Shown piece after piece: positions 38,258-46,098 of a stretch of 64,000 bases of DNA. Both the position numbers and the translations under genes were made by a program. The notes under the pieces were generated by a model. It was given only the letters and a program-made list of their open reading frames with translations. It made no database searches and was not told the DNA's origin. The first letter of the stretch is position 1. Every line of letters begins with the position of its first letter. Source of the stretch: Leptospira bandrabouensis (GTDB taxonomy: Bacteria > Spirochaetota > Leptospiria > Leptospirales > Leptospiraceae); contig NZ_RQHT01000014.1 of NCBI RefSeq assembly GCF_004770905.1, forward strand, positions 2,041,001 through 2,105,000. Direction: 5' to 3'.

Positions 38258-38286
38258 ATCAAATGATTCGGCCTAGGATTCGTCAA
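38258..38286 (-). promoter_or_regulatory. predicted sigma70-type promoter of groES-groEL
   Basis: On the minus strand TTGACG (38286-38281) is a good -35 box. A 17-nt spacer leads to TTTGAT (38263-38258), a modest -10 box. The -35 overlaps CIRCE 2 and the expected start site falls just ahead of CIRCE 1, so the promoter is enclosed by the two operators. Confidence 0.55.
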
Positions 38287-38310
38287 GCACTTTCAATCGA
38301 AGAGTGCTAA
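38284..38310. promoter_or_regulatory. CIRCE operator 2 (HrcA site), distal
   Basis: CAAGCACTT-N9-GAGTGCTAA has a perfect right arm and six of nine matches in the left arm. It lies 8 nt past the end of the HerA-like gene and overlaps the predicted -35 box of groES. Two CIRCE copies at one promoter suggest cooperative or looped HrcA repression. Confidence 0.75.
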
Positions 38311-38317
38311 TGGAGAC

Positions 38318-39901
38318 TTAGAATCCGAAAAGTCCGGTTTTTTTGCGTTTGGAGCCTCGTTTGGGAGTGACGCCGAGCATTCCAAGGAGGCCGCGAGTGA
38401 CCTCTTTGGCGACCGTGCGACCGACTTCCCGAGCCAGTGGGTTTTTGGAAAGGGTTTCCACAAAACTAGGGTCTTCTTTTTCCTTGGATCGTTTGGACTT
38501 GGTTTTCTTCTCACCTGACTCCTCTTCGGCGGCCTCTGTTTCGTCGGCAATGGTTTCCATTTTTTTAGATAGCATTTCGTGGGCACTTTCCCGGTCGAGG
38601 GTGGTTTCGTATTTTTTCACCAGGTCAGATTTTTTGATTTTGGAATTCAGCTCGTCTGGTGTCAAAGTTCCCATCCGAGAAGCAGGTGGCGCAAGCAAGG
38701 TATGAACCAGTGGAGTCGGACTTCCTTTGGGGCTAAGGGCTGTAATAAAAGCCTCCCCAATCCCCAGTGTGGTGATCACTTCTTTGGTGTCATAAAATTC
38801 TGTTTCGGGATAGTTTTCCGAAGCGGTTTTAATCGCCTTTCGGTCGTTAGCTGTAAAAGCCCGAAGTGCATGTTGGATTTTAAGACCAAGTTGTCCTAAA
38901 ATTTCTTTAGGTATGTCTGTAGGGGATTGGGTACAAAAAATAATACCCACACCTTTGGAACGAATGAGTCGCACCATGGTTTCTAGTTGTTTGAGTAAGT
39001 CATTTGAAGCTTCATCAAAAACCAAATGGGCTTCATCAATGAATAAAACTAGTTTTGGTTTTTCCAAATCTCCTTCTTCAGGAAAGGTCGCATAAATTTC
39101 TGTGAGAAGAGATAACATAAACGTAGAGAATAGGCGTGGTTTGGTTTGAATGTCTGTGAGGCGAATGATGGATACATTTCCTTTTTTGGATTTTGAAAGC
39201 ATAAGATCATTCACATCAAAAGATGGTTCCCCAAAAAAATCTTCCCCCCCTTGGCCTTCGAGTTCGATCAGTTTTCGTAAGATGATAGAGATACTTTGGG
39301 AAGAAACGGTTCCGTATTCTTTTTCCAATTCTTCTTTTCCTGCATCATTGATGTACTGCAGGGCTTTTTTAAAATCTTTGGTATCAAGGATGGGAAGACC
39401 CAAGTCATCACAGTATTTGAAAACAAGAGAGACTACGCTACTTTGTGTATCATTTAATTCCAAAATCCGAGAAATCAGGACAGGTCCAAATTCGGCAATG
39501 GTGGCCCGAAGCCGAACCCCAGGTTCCGCAGAAAGGGATAAAAATTCTACTGGATAAGAAGAAGGTTTCCACTCGATCCCAAGGGCTTTGGTTCGCTCTT
39601 TAATTTTGTCATTTTCTTCACCTGACTCGGCAAGGCCCGAAAGGTCCCCTTTGATGTCCATGAGCACAACGGGAACTCCCGCCTCAGAAAGTGCCTCCGT
39701 TAGGAGTTGTAAGGTTTTGGTTTTACCGGTTCCTGTGGCACCAGCAATCAGACCGTGCCGGTTGAGTGTGGCAAGAGGGATAGAAACGGAAGCTTCTTTA
39801 TGTGTTTCCCCATCGAAGACTCCTGCGCCTAAATAAAGCGCCCCTTGGGTCGGATATCCTTCCTTAATTTTAGAAACAAATGCATCTGATTTTTTAGACA
39901 T
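38318..39901 (-). CDS. HerA/YjgR-like (DUF853) ATPase (527 aa)
   Basis: The protein belongs to the HerA-FtsK ATPase class: Walker A GATGTGKT (54-61), then VPVVLMDIKGDLSGLAESG, which is distinctive for the DUF853/YjgR group, Walker B KLVLFIDEAHLVFDEA, and GVGIIFCTQSPTDIP as the sensor region. The C-terminus is Lys-rich and probably disordered. Biological function in bacteria is poorly known; DNA translocation is inferred. GGGGGAAG before the ATG at 39901 sets the start, not the open frame to 39949. It is upstream of groES but separated from it by the CIRCE-controlled promoter. Confidence 0.85.
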   Translation of the reverse strand: MSKKSDAFVSKIKEGYPTQGALYLGAGVFDGETHKEASVSIPLATLNRHGLIAGATGTGKTKTLQLLTEALSEAGVPVVLMDIKGDLSGLAESGEENDKIKERTKALGIEWKPSSYPVEFLSLSAEPGVRLRATIAEFGPVLISRILELNDTQSSVVSLVFKYCDDLGLPILDTKDFKKALQYINDAGKEELEKEYGTVSSQSISIILRKLIELEGQGGEDFFGEPSFDVNDLMLSKSKKGNVSIIRLTDIQTKPRLFSTFMLSLLTEIYATFPEEGDLEKPKLVLFIDEAHLVFDEASNDLLKQLETMVRLIRSKGVGIIFCTQSPTDIPKEILGQLGLKIQHALRAFTANDRKAIKTASENYPETEFYDTKEVITTLGIGEAFITALSPKGSPTPLVHTLLAPPASRMGTLTPDELNSKIKKSDLVKKYETTLDRESAHEMLSKKMETIADETEAAEEESGEKKTKSKRSKEKEDPSFVETLSKNPLAREVGRTVAKEVTRGLLGMLGVTPKRGSKRKKTGLFGF

Positions 39902-40071
39902 TACTTCCCCCGAATCCTCTATTCCTTGGAGTTTTGAATCCCTCGTCAATGTTTTCTATGACAAGATTCTAGTGGGGTGATAGGTCCAAAAAATTAGGAC
40001 AGAAAGAATAAATTTCTCGTACACGTACTAATATGATTTGAGTTTTTCGAAATTCCTTGTAAGGTTTGGAC

Positions 40072-42483
40072 GTGGCACGTATCCCATTTTTATCCCTTCC
40101 CCAACTCTTCATTTTACCTTTTTTACTTTCTGTTTTCATCCAATGTAACCGTTCCATCCCCACCTTAGGCCCGGCTAAGACCATAACGAAAGGGGTGCTT
40201 GATCTTTCCCAGGAAGACCCAAAAACTTTGGATCCATTCCCATTAGCGGGGGAGTGGGATGCGTTTCCTGGAGAACTTCCTGAAACAGAAGAAGAGTTCC
40301 TGGCCCTTGAAAAGAAGGAACCCACAAGACTTGCGGTTCCTGCCTATTGGGTAAATCAAAACCTACCGGCACATGGGTATGTCACTTACCGTTTGAAATT
40401 GAAGGTAAACGAACCAATTAACTTAATGTTTTACCTAAGAGAAACTTCTTCGGCTTACAGAGCTTACTACTATAATGCGGAAAGGGGGCTTGTTTTACTT
40501 GGTCAAGCGGGGAAGGTATCGAAAACCAAAGAAGGATCTGTTGGTTATTATTTAGAAACAGCTCGTTCTTTACGAGCCACTCCTTCCACAGTCATCTACT
40601 TACAAATTTCCAATTACCTTTACTCTCGTGGTGGTCCTTATTATTCCCCTGTGCTCGGTGAAGTGGGAAAAACACTATTATACTTAAGATTCAAAGAGAG
40701 AAAAAAAGCATTTTTCTTTGCCACCTTTTTGGTCCTTGCCATCTCTCACTTATTTCTTTTTATCCATCGTAAAAAAGACAAATCTCCGCTATGGTTTTCT
40801 TTACTTTGTATTTCCTGGCTCATTCGCATTTTACTCTTTGATCGAGTGTCTAGAGATTGGTTTGTTGCCTCTGATTGGCTCGAGATGCTTCAGATTCGAT
40901 TGGAATACATTGCATTTTGTGGGATTCAAATCTTTAGTCTTTTGTTTTTTTTCCAAAACCAAAGAAACTTTTTTCCGGATAAATACAAAAGGTATCTTTT
41001 ATTACCCATTTTAATTGAGTTTTTGGTGATAGCTACGACTCCGTACGCTGTGTACACAAAACTTCTCATCTTTAGCCAGACGTATATGGCTTTCATTCTT
41101 TTCATTGCTTTGATTGCGGCGTTCCGTTCTTGTTTGCAAAGAGAAACTAGATACATTGGAAGTATTATTTTATTTGGGACAGTTGTCATTCTGTCTGCAA
41201 CCATCTACGACTCTGTTGTTTTTTTTAAACGTTGGGACTTGCCCATGCTCACGGAACTAGGGTTTGCCATTTTTTGTATGTGCCTTGCCATCGTGATTTC
41301 GAAACAAAATGCGCATACTTGGGAAACTGCCGAATACCTAACACTAAATTTACGAAAAGAAGTAGAATGGAAAACCTTAGAACTCAAAAAAGAAAAAGAA
41401 AAGGCTGAAAAAACCGGAGAACTCAAAGATAAATTTATCTCCATTGTTTCTCATGATATCCGTTCTCCACTGTTTGGAATTTCTTCTGTTTTTAATTTAC
41501 TTACCGAATCTCCACCCTCTCTTTCGCCGGAAAGGGCCAAACAAGTATTAGGGGAGGCTTCCACAGGCCTTAAAAACATCCTGAGTATGGTGGAGGAGCT
41601 CATCAAATACTCAAGGTTCCAAAACGCATCGGTATTTCCCGATTACCAACTTTTTGATTTTCGCCAAATCACAGACCAGCTCATCGAACGAGTCCAAGAG
41701 ATGGCTGGTCCCAAAAATATCTCTATCATCACTCATATGGAAGAGTCTTCTATTGGGATTGGCGATCCCAACTTAATTGAACATTTGATCTGGAATTTAC
41801 TCACCAATGCTGTGAAATTCACAAAAGAATCGGGAACGGTCGAAATCTCTTTAACTGAATCCAATAAACATTGGAGTTTAAAAGTGATTGATACGGGGAT
41901 TGGTATGCCTAGGTATTGGGCCGACCATATTCTGGAAGAAGGATTTCTTTTTGTTCGAAAAGGTACAGCAGATGAGATGGGTGCGGGTGTGGGTCTTGCC
42001 TTTTGTAAAGAAGTGGCAGAGCGTCACGGTGCCGAACTCATAGTCCAGTCCGAAGAAGACAAGGGAACCTCTGTAGAGTTATTACTACCTAATTTTGAGA
42101 AAATAGTTTTGGTTTTAGACGATAATCCTGGTTACCGAAAACAAATTCGAAAAGTTTTAAAAGATCTACCTTGTATTCTCTGGGAGGAAGAATATCCCGA
42201 CCATGCCCTTCTTTCTGTAGGTAGATTGAAACCTGACCTCATCATCGTGGACTATTCTATGCCAGAAAAAACAGGGATCGATTTTTTACGTGATTTGTAT
42301 TCCAACTCAGAAATGGAAGAAATCCGTTCTCTCCTTGTTTCTAGTTCCCATACAGATCCTAACACTGGTTATAAACTAGAAACAACAGTGATTGAAATCG
42401 GTGGAGATGCTTTTTTAACAAAAACATCTCCTGATGAAAAGTTGGTAGAACTCGTAAAAAAATTGTTAGATCTAGAAACCTAG
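40072..42483 (+). CDS. hybrid histidine kinase with 7TMR-DISM-like sensor and receiver domain (803 aa)
   Basis: A lipoprotein-like signal (PFLLSVFIQC) precedes an extracytoplasmic jelly-roll-like domain (about 40-200) and about seven membrane helices (about 215-410). A coiled coil leads to the kinase: H-box FISIVSHDIRSPLFGI, N-box LIEHLIWNLLTNAVKFTKE, G1 VIDTGIGMP and G2 GAGVGLAFCKE. A receiver domain ends the protein (VLVLDDNPGYRKQ, LIIVDYSMPEKTGIDFL with the phospho-acceptor Asp, FLTKTSPDEKL with Lys). The GTG at 40072 has TAAGG 7 nt upstream; a TTG at 40066 is too close. Its 3' end overlaps the opposing response-regulator gene by 4 nt, a likely partner. Confidence 0.9.
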   Translation: MARIPFLSLPQLFILPFLLSVFIQCNRSIPTLGPAKTITKGVLDLSQEDPKTLDPFPLAGEWDAFPGELPETEEEFLALEKKEPTRLAVPAYWVNQNLPAHGYVTYRLKLKVNEPINLMFYLRETSSAYRAYYYNAERGLVLLGQAGKVSKTKEGSVGYYLETARSLRATPSTVIYLQISNYLYSRGGPYYSPVLGEVGKTLLYLRFKERKKAFFFATFLVLAISHLFLFIHRKKDKSPLWFSLLCISWLIRILLFDRVSRDWFVASDWLEMLQIRLEYIAFCGIQIFSLLFFFQNQRNFFPDKYKRYLLLPILIEFLVIATTPYAVYTKLLIFSQTYMAFILFIALIAAFRSCLQRETRYIGSIILFGTVVILSATIYDSVVFFKRWDLPMLTELGFAIFCMCLAIVISKQNAHTWETAEYLTLNLRKEVEWKTLELKKEKEKAEKTGELKDKFISIVSHDIRSPLFGISSVFNLLTESPPSLSPERAKQVLGEASTGLKNILSMVEELIKYSRFQNASVFPDYQLFDFRQITDQLIERVQEMAGPKNISIITHMEESSIGIGDPNLIEHLIWNLLTNAVKFTKESGTVEISLTESNKHWSLKVIDTGIGMPRYWADHILEEGFLFVRKGTADEMGAGVGLAFCKEVAERHGAELIVQSEEDKGTSVELLLPNFEKIVLVLDDNPGYRKQIRKVLKDLPCILWEEEYPDHALLSVGRLKPDLIIVDYSMPEKTGIDFLRDLYSNSEMEEIRSLLVSSSHTDPNTGYKLETTVIEIGGDAFLTKTSPDEKLVELVKKLLDLET

Positions 42484-43100
42484 ATTAACATTTGTTCTTT
42501 TGCCCGGCCGATGAGTTCGGCCACAGTTTTTGCATTAAAACGGTCTTTGAGTCGGCCTACATGGTATTCCACAGTTCGTTTGGAAAGACCAATTTCTGTT
42601 CCAATTTCTTGGTAGGTTTTTCCATGGCCAAGCAGGGTCAAAATTTGTTTTTCCTTTTTGTTTGCCACTTTCCCGTCTTGGGGTTTGCGGTTGAAACTGA
42701 GTTTTAGGTTTTTGGAATAAACAGTTTTTCCGGAAGCAATTTCATTCAGGTTTTTGGTAAGGCTACTTAAGTCATCGCTTTTCAAAAGATATCCGTCTAC
42801 ACCGGCCTCAATCGCAGAATGAACAATCGGTTGTTCATCGAGCATGGTGAGGGTGACCACTTTCAAGTGGGGATGATCCTTTTTCCAATCCTTCACCATA
42901 TTGAGCACGTTCTCACCCGGAATTCGCAAATCGAGGAGAACAAAGTCAGGCCTAGTATCATTTAAGAGAGGGGCAATTTGAGATGAATGTTCCGCCTCTC
43001 CCACGACTTCAAAATCAGCCGAAGAGTTCACAACATGTTTTACGCCGACGCGAGTGACTGCGTGGTCTTCGACCAGTAATACCTTTTTTTTAGGTGTCAT
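42480..43100 (-). CDS. NarL/FixJ-family response regulator (206 aa)
   Basis: The receiver domain (1-125) has the acidic pair in LLVEDHAV, phospho-acceptor D57 in FVLLDLRIPG, and conserved Thr and Lys (VTLTMLD, YLLKSDD). The C-terminal LuxR-type helix-turn-helix is ILTLLGHGKTYQEIGTEIGL plus SKRTVEYHVGRLKDRF. It should regulate transcription when phosphorylated. It converges on, and overlaps by 4 nt, the hybrid kinase gene on the other strand, suggesting they may form a phosphorelay; the fused receiver of the kinase could be an intermediate or a competitor. Confidence 0.93.
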   Translation of the reverse strand: MTPKKKVLLVEDHAVTRVGVKHVVNSSADFEVVGEAEHSSQIAPLLNDTRPDFVLLDLRIPGENVLNMVKDWKKDHPHLKVVTLTMLDEQPIVHSAIEAGVDGYLLKSDDLSSLTKNLNEIASGKTVYSKNLKLSFNRKPQDGKVANKKEKQILTLLGHGKTYQEIGTEIGLSKRTVEYHVGRLKDRFNAKTVAELIGRAKEQMLI

Positions 43101-43288
43101 AAATTTCCCTTTTTATGGAACCAGGAACCATTTTGTCCCTAGCGTTTCCCCCTAGTAGACGAGGAGAATTGAAAATATTAGTACTATTCCGTTCCGTTTG
43201 TCCATAAAAAATCGTGGGTCTATCTACTTAATTTTCTCTTGCAAATTCGTTAAATTCCCCCATTTTCAGAGAAATCCTAGGAGTATGA

Positions 43289-43759
43289 ATGAATACTAAA
43301 GTAGAGAGTCTCAAAAAAATATATCTCTTCCAAAAGTTAAACCAAGACGAACTGTTACACATTGCCGAAAAAATCCGGGAAGTCCACCTACCTCCTAGAA
43401 ATGTTTTGTACGATATGGGGGAGGAGGCTGAGTCCATGTACATTGTGAAGTATGGAACTTTGCAAATTTCCACAGCGACTAGCCACGGAGACGACGTAAA
43501 CCTCATCACTCTCGGGGAAGGGGACCATTTTGGGGAATTGCCTTTTTTTGATGATGAAAAACGGTCAGCCAAAGTAGAAGCCAAAGAAAATTCCGAACTT
43601 TATGAACTTCGTTACGCCGATTTGAAAGATATGTTTTCCAAAAACAAAGAAATGGAACTCAAATTTTACAAGGAAGTGACCCATTATTACATTCGCAGAC
43701 TCCGAAAGTTAACGCATGACCTGGCTTATGCCCGGGAACTTAGGAAACGTTTTGCTTAA
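43289..43759 (+). CDS. cyclic nucleotide-binding domain protein (156 aa)
   Basis: The protein is a single Crp-type nucleotide-binding barrel: IYLFQKLNQDELLHIAEKI at the start, then EAESMYIVKYGTLQISTAT and ITLGEGDHFGELPFFDDEKR (the phosphate-binding cassette with GE), SAKVEAKENSELYEL. The last 30 residues are a helix (YKEVTHYYIRRLRKLTHDLA), not a helix-turn-helix. It therefore may act as a regulatory subunit or sensor rather than a transcription factor. TAGGAG lies 5 nt before the ATG. The PUR/flaA group follows. Confidence 0.85.
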   Translation: MNTKVESLKKIYLFQKLNQDELLHIAEKIREVHLPPRNVLYDMGEEAESMYIVKYGTLQISTATSHGDDVNLITLGEGDHFGELPFFDDEKRSAKVEAKENSELYELRYADLKDMFSKNKEMELKFYKEVTHYYIRRLRKLTHDLAYARELRKRFA

Positions 43760-43879
43760 AAAGCCTGTCTTCGCATAAGAATAGGCAAAATCGAATCAAA
43801 TTGAGATTTTTTATCGATCACTATCGAAAAAACCTTTTCCATTCCTCAGTTTCTACTTAATACAGCTAAGGAATGGGTT

Positions 43880-44161
43880 TTGGATTCCGATACTATTTAC
43901 GTAGGCAGGGAGAAGGAATGCATGGTGGACCCCGAAATCCTAACCGAGAAGATCGTAACACAAAATAAGACCTTCTTGGTGGATTTGAAGAAAAACCAGG
44001 CTGGATTCTACCTGAAAGTATCGGAGTGGTCGAATAGCAAAAAATCCTCGATCTTTCTTCCGGCAGAAGGAATCGATCGAATGATCGAAATCTTGAATCA
44101 ATTTAAAAGCCGGATATCCGATAATGAGAATACGAAAGACCCGGAGTTAGGAGCCTTTTAG
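43880..44161 (+). CDS. PUR-domain (DUF3276-like) nucleic-acid-binding protein (93 aa)
   Basis: The pattern IVTQNKTFLVDLKKNQAGFY followed by LKVSEWSNSKKSSIFLPAEG and IDRMIEILNQF (beta-beta-beta-helix) matches the PUR repeat found in Borrelia BpuR and Bacteroidetes DUF3276 proteins, which bind single-stranded DNA and RNA. It starts with TTG; AAGGA is 7 nt upstream. An ATG at 43922 is the alternative. The stop lies 11 nt before flaA2, so it probably shares the flaA transcript and could influence its expression, as inferred from the RNA-binding ability of BpuR. Confidence 0.65.
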   Translation: MDSDTIYVGREKECMVDPEILTEKIVTQNKTFLVDLKKNQAGFYLKVSEWSNSKKSSIFLPAEGIDRMIEILNQFKSRISDNENTKDPELGAF

Positions 44162-44172
44162 GAGTGAGTTTC

Positions 44173-44889
44173 ATGGGGAAATTAGGAATGACCAAACTGT
44201 TGTTAGGCCTCTTCCTTTCAATAGGAATGTTGTACGCACAGGCAGATACTGGCGGACAAAATACAGCTAACACTGCAAATGATGAGGATAGCCCTCTTCG
44301 AAAAATCGTTTTAGATGATTTTGAAGAGGCTGAGGATTGGAGAGTCAAAGCTACCACTCCACTCGGAGAAACAAGAACTTTGAAACTCGTTCAACGCGGG
44401 CTCATCAAAGATGTATTCGATGAAAAAACCGTTCCAGAAGATGGTGGTGATAAAGTCGAAAAAAACCATATTTTAGGAGTCAAAACACATTTTGCTGCTA
44501 AAGGTTTGGATCGTGTGGAATTATATCCTCCTCATGAATACATCATCAAAGGGAAAGTAAGACAAATTTCCGTTTGGGTTCTTGGAAGAAAGTATAGACA
44601 TACTTTATTCGCAAAATTTAGAGATTATAAAGACGTAACACATAATATCCGTTTGGGTCGTTTGGATTTCTTCGGTTGGAGAAAACTGACAGCGACCATT
44701 CCAGGTTTTATCCCTCAAAGTACAAGATTTGCACTTTTAGATAAAAACCTACATTTCGTTTCTCTTTTTGTGACATCTGATGTTCACGAAGTAGCAGGGG
44801 ACTTTTACTTTTACGTAGATGACCTCCAAGTGAGAACCGACAGATCCGAAGCGAAATACCCTGGATCTGAAATTAAGGACAATTGGTAA
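44173..44889 (+). CDS. flaA2: flagellar filament outer-layer (sheath) protein FlaA2
   Basis: FlaA proteins coat or bend the periplasmic flagellum of spirochaetes. The signal peptide is [19 protein letters not shown]. The mature domain has [15 protein letters not shown] opening ([13 protein letters not shown]), [39 protein letters not shown] and a C-terminal [10 protein letters not shown], all shared with FlaA1 downstream and with spirochaete FlaA. AGGAG 8 nt ahead favours the ATG at 44173 over a GTG at 44164. The gene is 16 nt upstream of flaA1. I named it FlaA2 because it is the smaller of the two. Confidence 0.85.
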   Translation: MGKLGMTKLLLGLFLSIGMLYAQADTGGQNTANTANDEDSPLRKIVLDDFEEAEDWRVKATTPLGETRTLKLVQRGLIKDVFDEKTVPEDGGDKVEKNHILGVKTHFAAKGLDRVELYPPHEYIIKGKVRQISVWVLGRKYRHTLFAKFRDYKDVTHNIRLGRLDFFGWRKLTATIPGFIPQSTRFALLDKNLHFVSLFVTSDVHEVAGDFYFYVDDLQVRTDRSEAKYPGSEIKDNW

Positions 44890-44905
44890 GCGGGAGAAAG
44901 GAACA

Positions 44906-45892
44906 ATGGAAAACAAAAAAACAAAAATCCTAACATTACTTGCTCTATCGTCCATAGCACTTATTGGTTTTGCACAGGCGCAATACAAAGTTTCTAATGG
45001 GGTGGCAACACCAATTGGAAACGATATTGGAGCTATGGAACTCAAAGCCATCACTATCGAATCTTGGGACTCTCCTGTTTCTTCTGCACCTTATGGTTGG
45101 GAAGTATTCACAGACAAAGATGGTGTGAATAAAGATGGTACAGGGGACATGAAATACGATGAGAACAACAAGTATTCTCCAGTTCTCAATGACCCTGTAA
45201 AATCTCCTCTTGTGATGAGAGAAGTTAAACTAGTTCCTGGAAAACCAGGTGACGTGAAAAACGTAGATGCTGGAAACGCAAAAGTATTGGCAGTAAAATT
45301 CCAATTCACTTTTCCAGGAAATAACGTAGTGACCGTTCGTCCGCCGCGTGCTCCAGAATATGAAGTGACTCGTGCGAGACCTTATATCGATGCAGACAAC
45401 AAAAAGAAATTAGAAAAAGTTTATGGAATTGAAGCTCCAGGAAACGTAAAGGCCATTTCTGTTTGGGTTCTTGGTCGTGGTAACGAATACGATTTAGAAG
45501 GTTGGATTGAAGACTACAATGGCAATAGCCATATTTTCCCTTTTGGATCTTTGGACTTCGTAGGTTGGAGACCGCTTCATATCACGATCCCTCCAGGAAT
45601 CCCACAAGAGGCAAATGCCTTCCCAGCCACTAGAAACTTAATTTTCAAACAATTCAAAATTCGTTCTAGAACCACAACTGGTCCAGAAACAGTTTACCTT
45701 TTCTTTGATGAACTCCGTGTCCTTGCAGATACATTCGAAGTTCACTTTGATGGGGCAAACTTAGATTTTGATGAAGAAGACTGTAAGACCAAGGTCAAAA
45801 TGGAGCAAATGCTTCAGAAGTCTGGTGCCATTTCCACAGGTGCGAAAATTCGCGATTGTGGTGGAAGTAACGGGTCTTCCCAAAATAAGTAG
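44906..45892 (+). CDS. flaA1: flagellar filament outer-layer (sheath) protein FlaA1
   Basis: The 328-residue precursor has signal peptide [17 protein letters not shown] and the same core as FlaA2: [40 protein letters not shown] and [13 protein letters not shown]. It carries extra loops ([26 protein letters not shown]) and a Cys near the C-terminus on each side of a helical tail, absent from FlaA2. It forms the flagellar sheath or coat with FlaA2. GGGAGAAAGGA is upstream of the ATG. A strong terminator follows. Confidence 0.9.
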   Translation: MENKKTKILTLLALSSIALIGFAQAQYKVSNGVATPIGNDIGAMELKAITIESWDSPVSSAPYGWEVFTDKDGVNKDGTGDMKYDENNKYSPVLNDPVKSPLVMREVKLVPGKPGDVKNVDAGNAKVLAVKFQFTFPGNNVVTVRPPRAPEYEVTRARPYIDADNKKKLEKVYGIEAPGNVKAISVWVLGRGNEYDLEGWIEDYNGNSHIFPFGSLDFVGWRPLHITIPPGIPQEANAFPATRNLIFKQFKIRSRTTTGPETVYLFFDELRVLADTFEVHFDGANLDFDEEDCKTKVKMEQMLQKSGAISTGAKIRDCGGSNGSSQNK

Positions 45893-45933
45893 TTTCCTTA
45901 TTCACTCCAAGGGACTGCCTTTGGGACCAGAAG

Positions 45934-45959
45934 AACCCAGCCATTCGGCTGGGTTTTTT
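45934..45959 (+). terminator. intrinsic terminator of the flaA2-flaA1 operon
   Basis: A 9-bp perfect GC-rich stem (AACCCAGCC / GGCTGGGTT) with tetraloop ATTC is followed by six T. It lies about 40 nt past the flaA1 stop and ends the PUR-flaA2-flaA1 transcript. Confidence 0.92.
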
Positions 45960-46098
45960 GGCTTTACAGAATCGAATGGACCTAAAAAATGAACTCTAGG
46001 ACTGTTCTTTTCGCGGATTCATCGCTAAATTTACCGTAACAACTTTATAGGAACTTTGAACACCCTTTATTGGAAATACGAAGAGGGAGATTCTTTTC

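Noticed and set aside
43760..43800. GCCTGTCTTCGCATAAGAATAGGC as a terminator after the cyclic-nucleotide-binding gene
   Set aside because: The stem is interrupted by mismatches and the T-run is too far away to be convincing.
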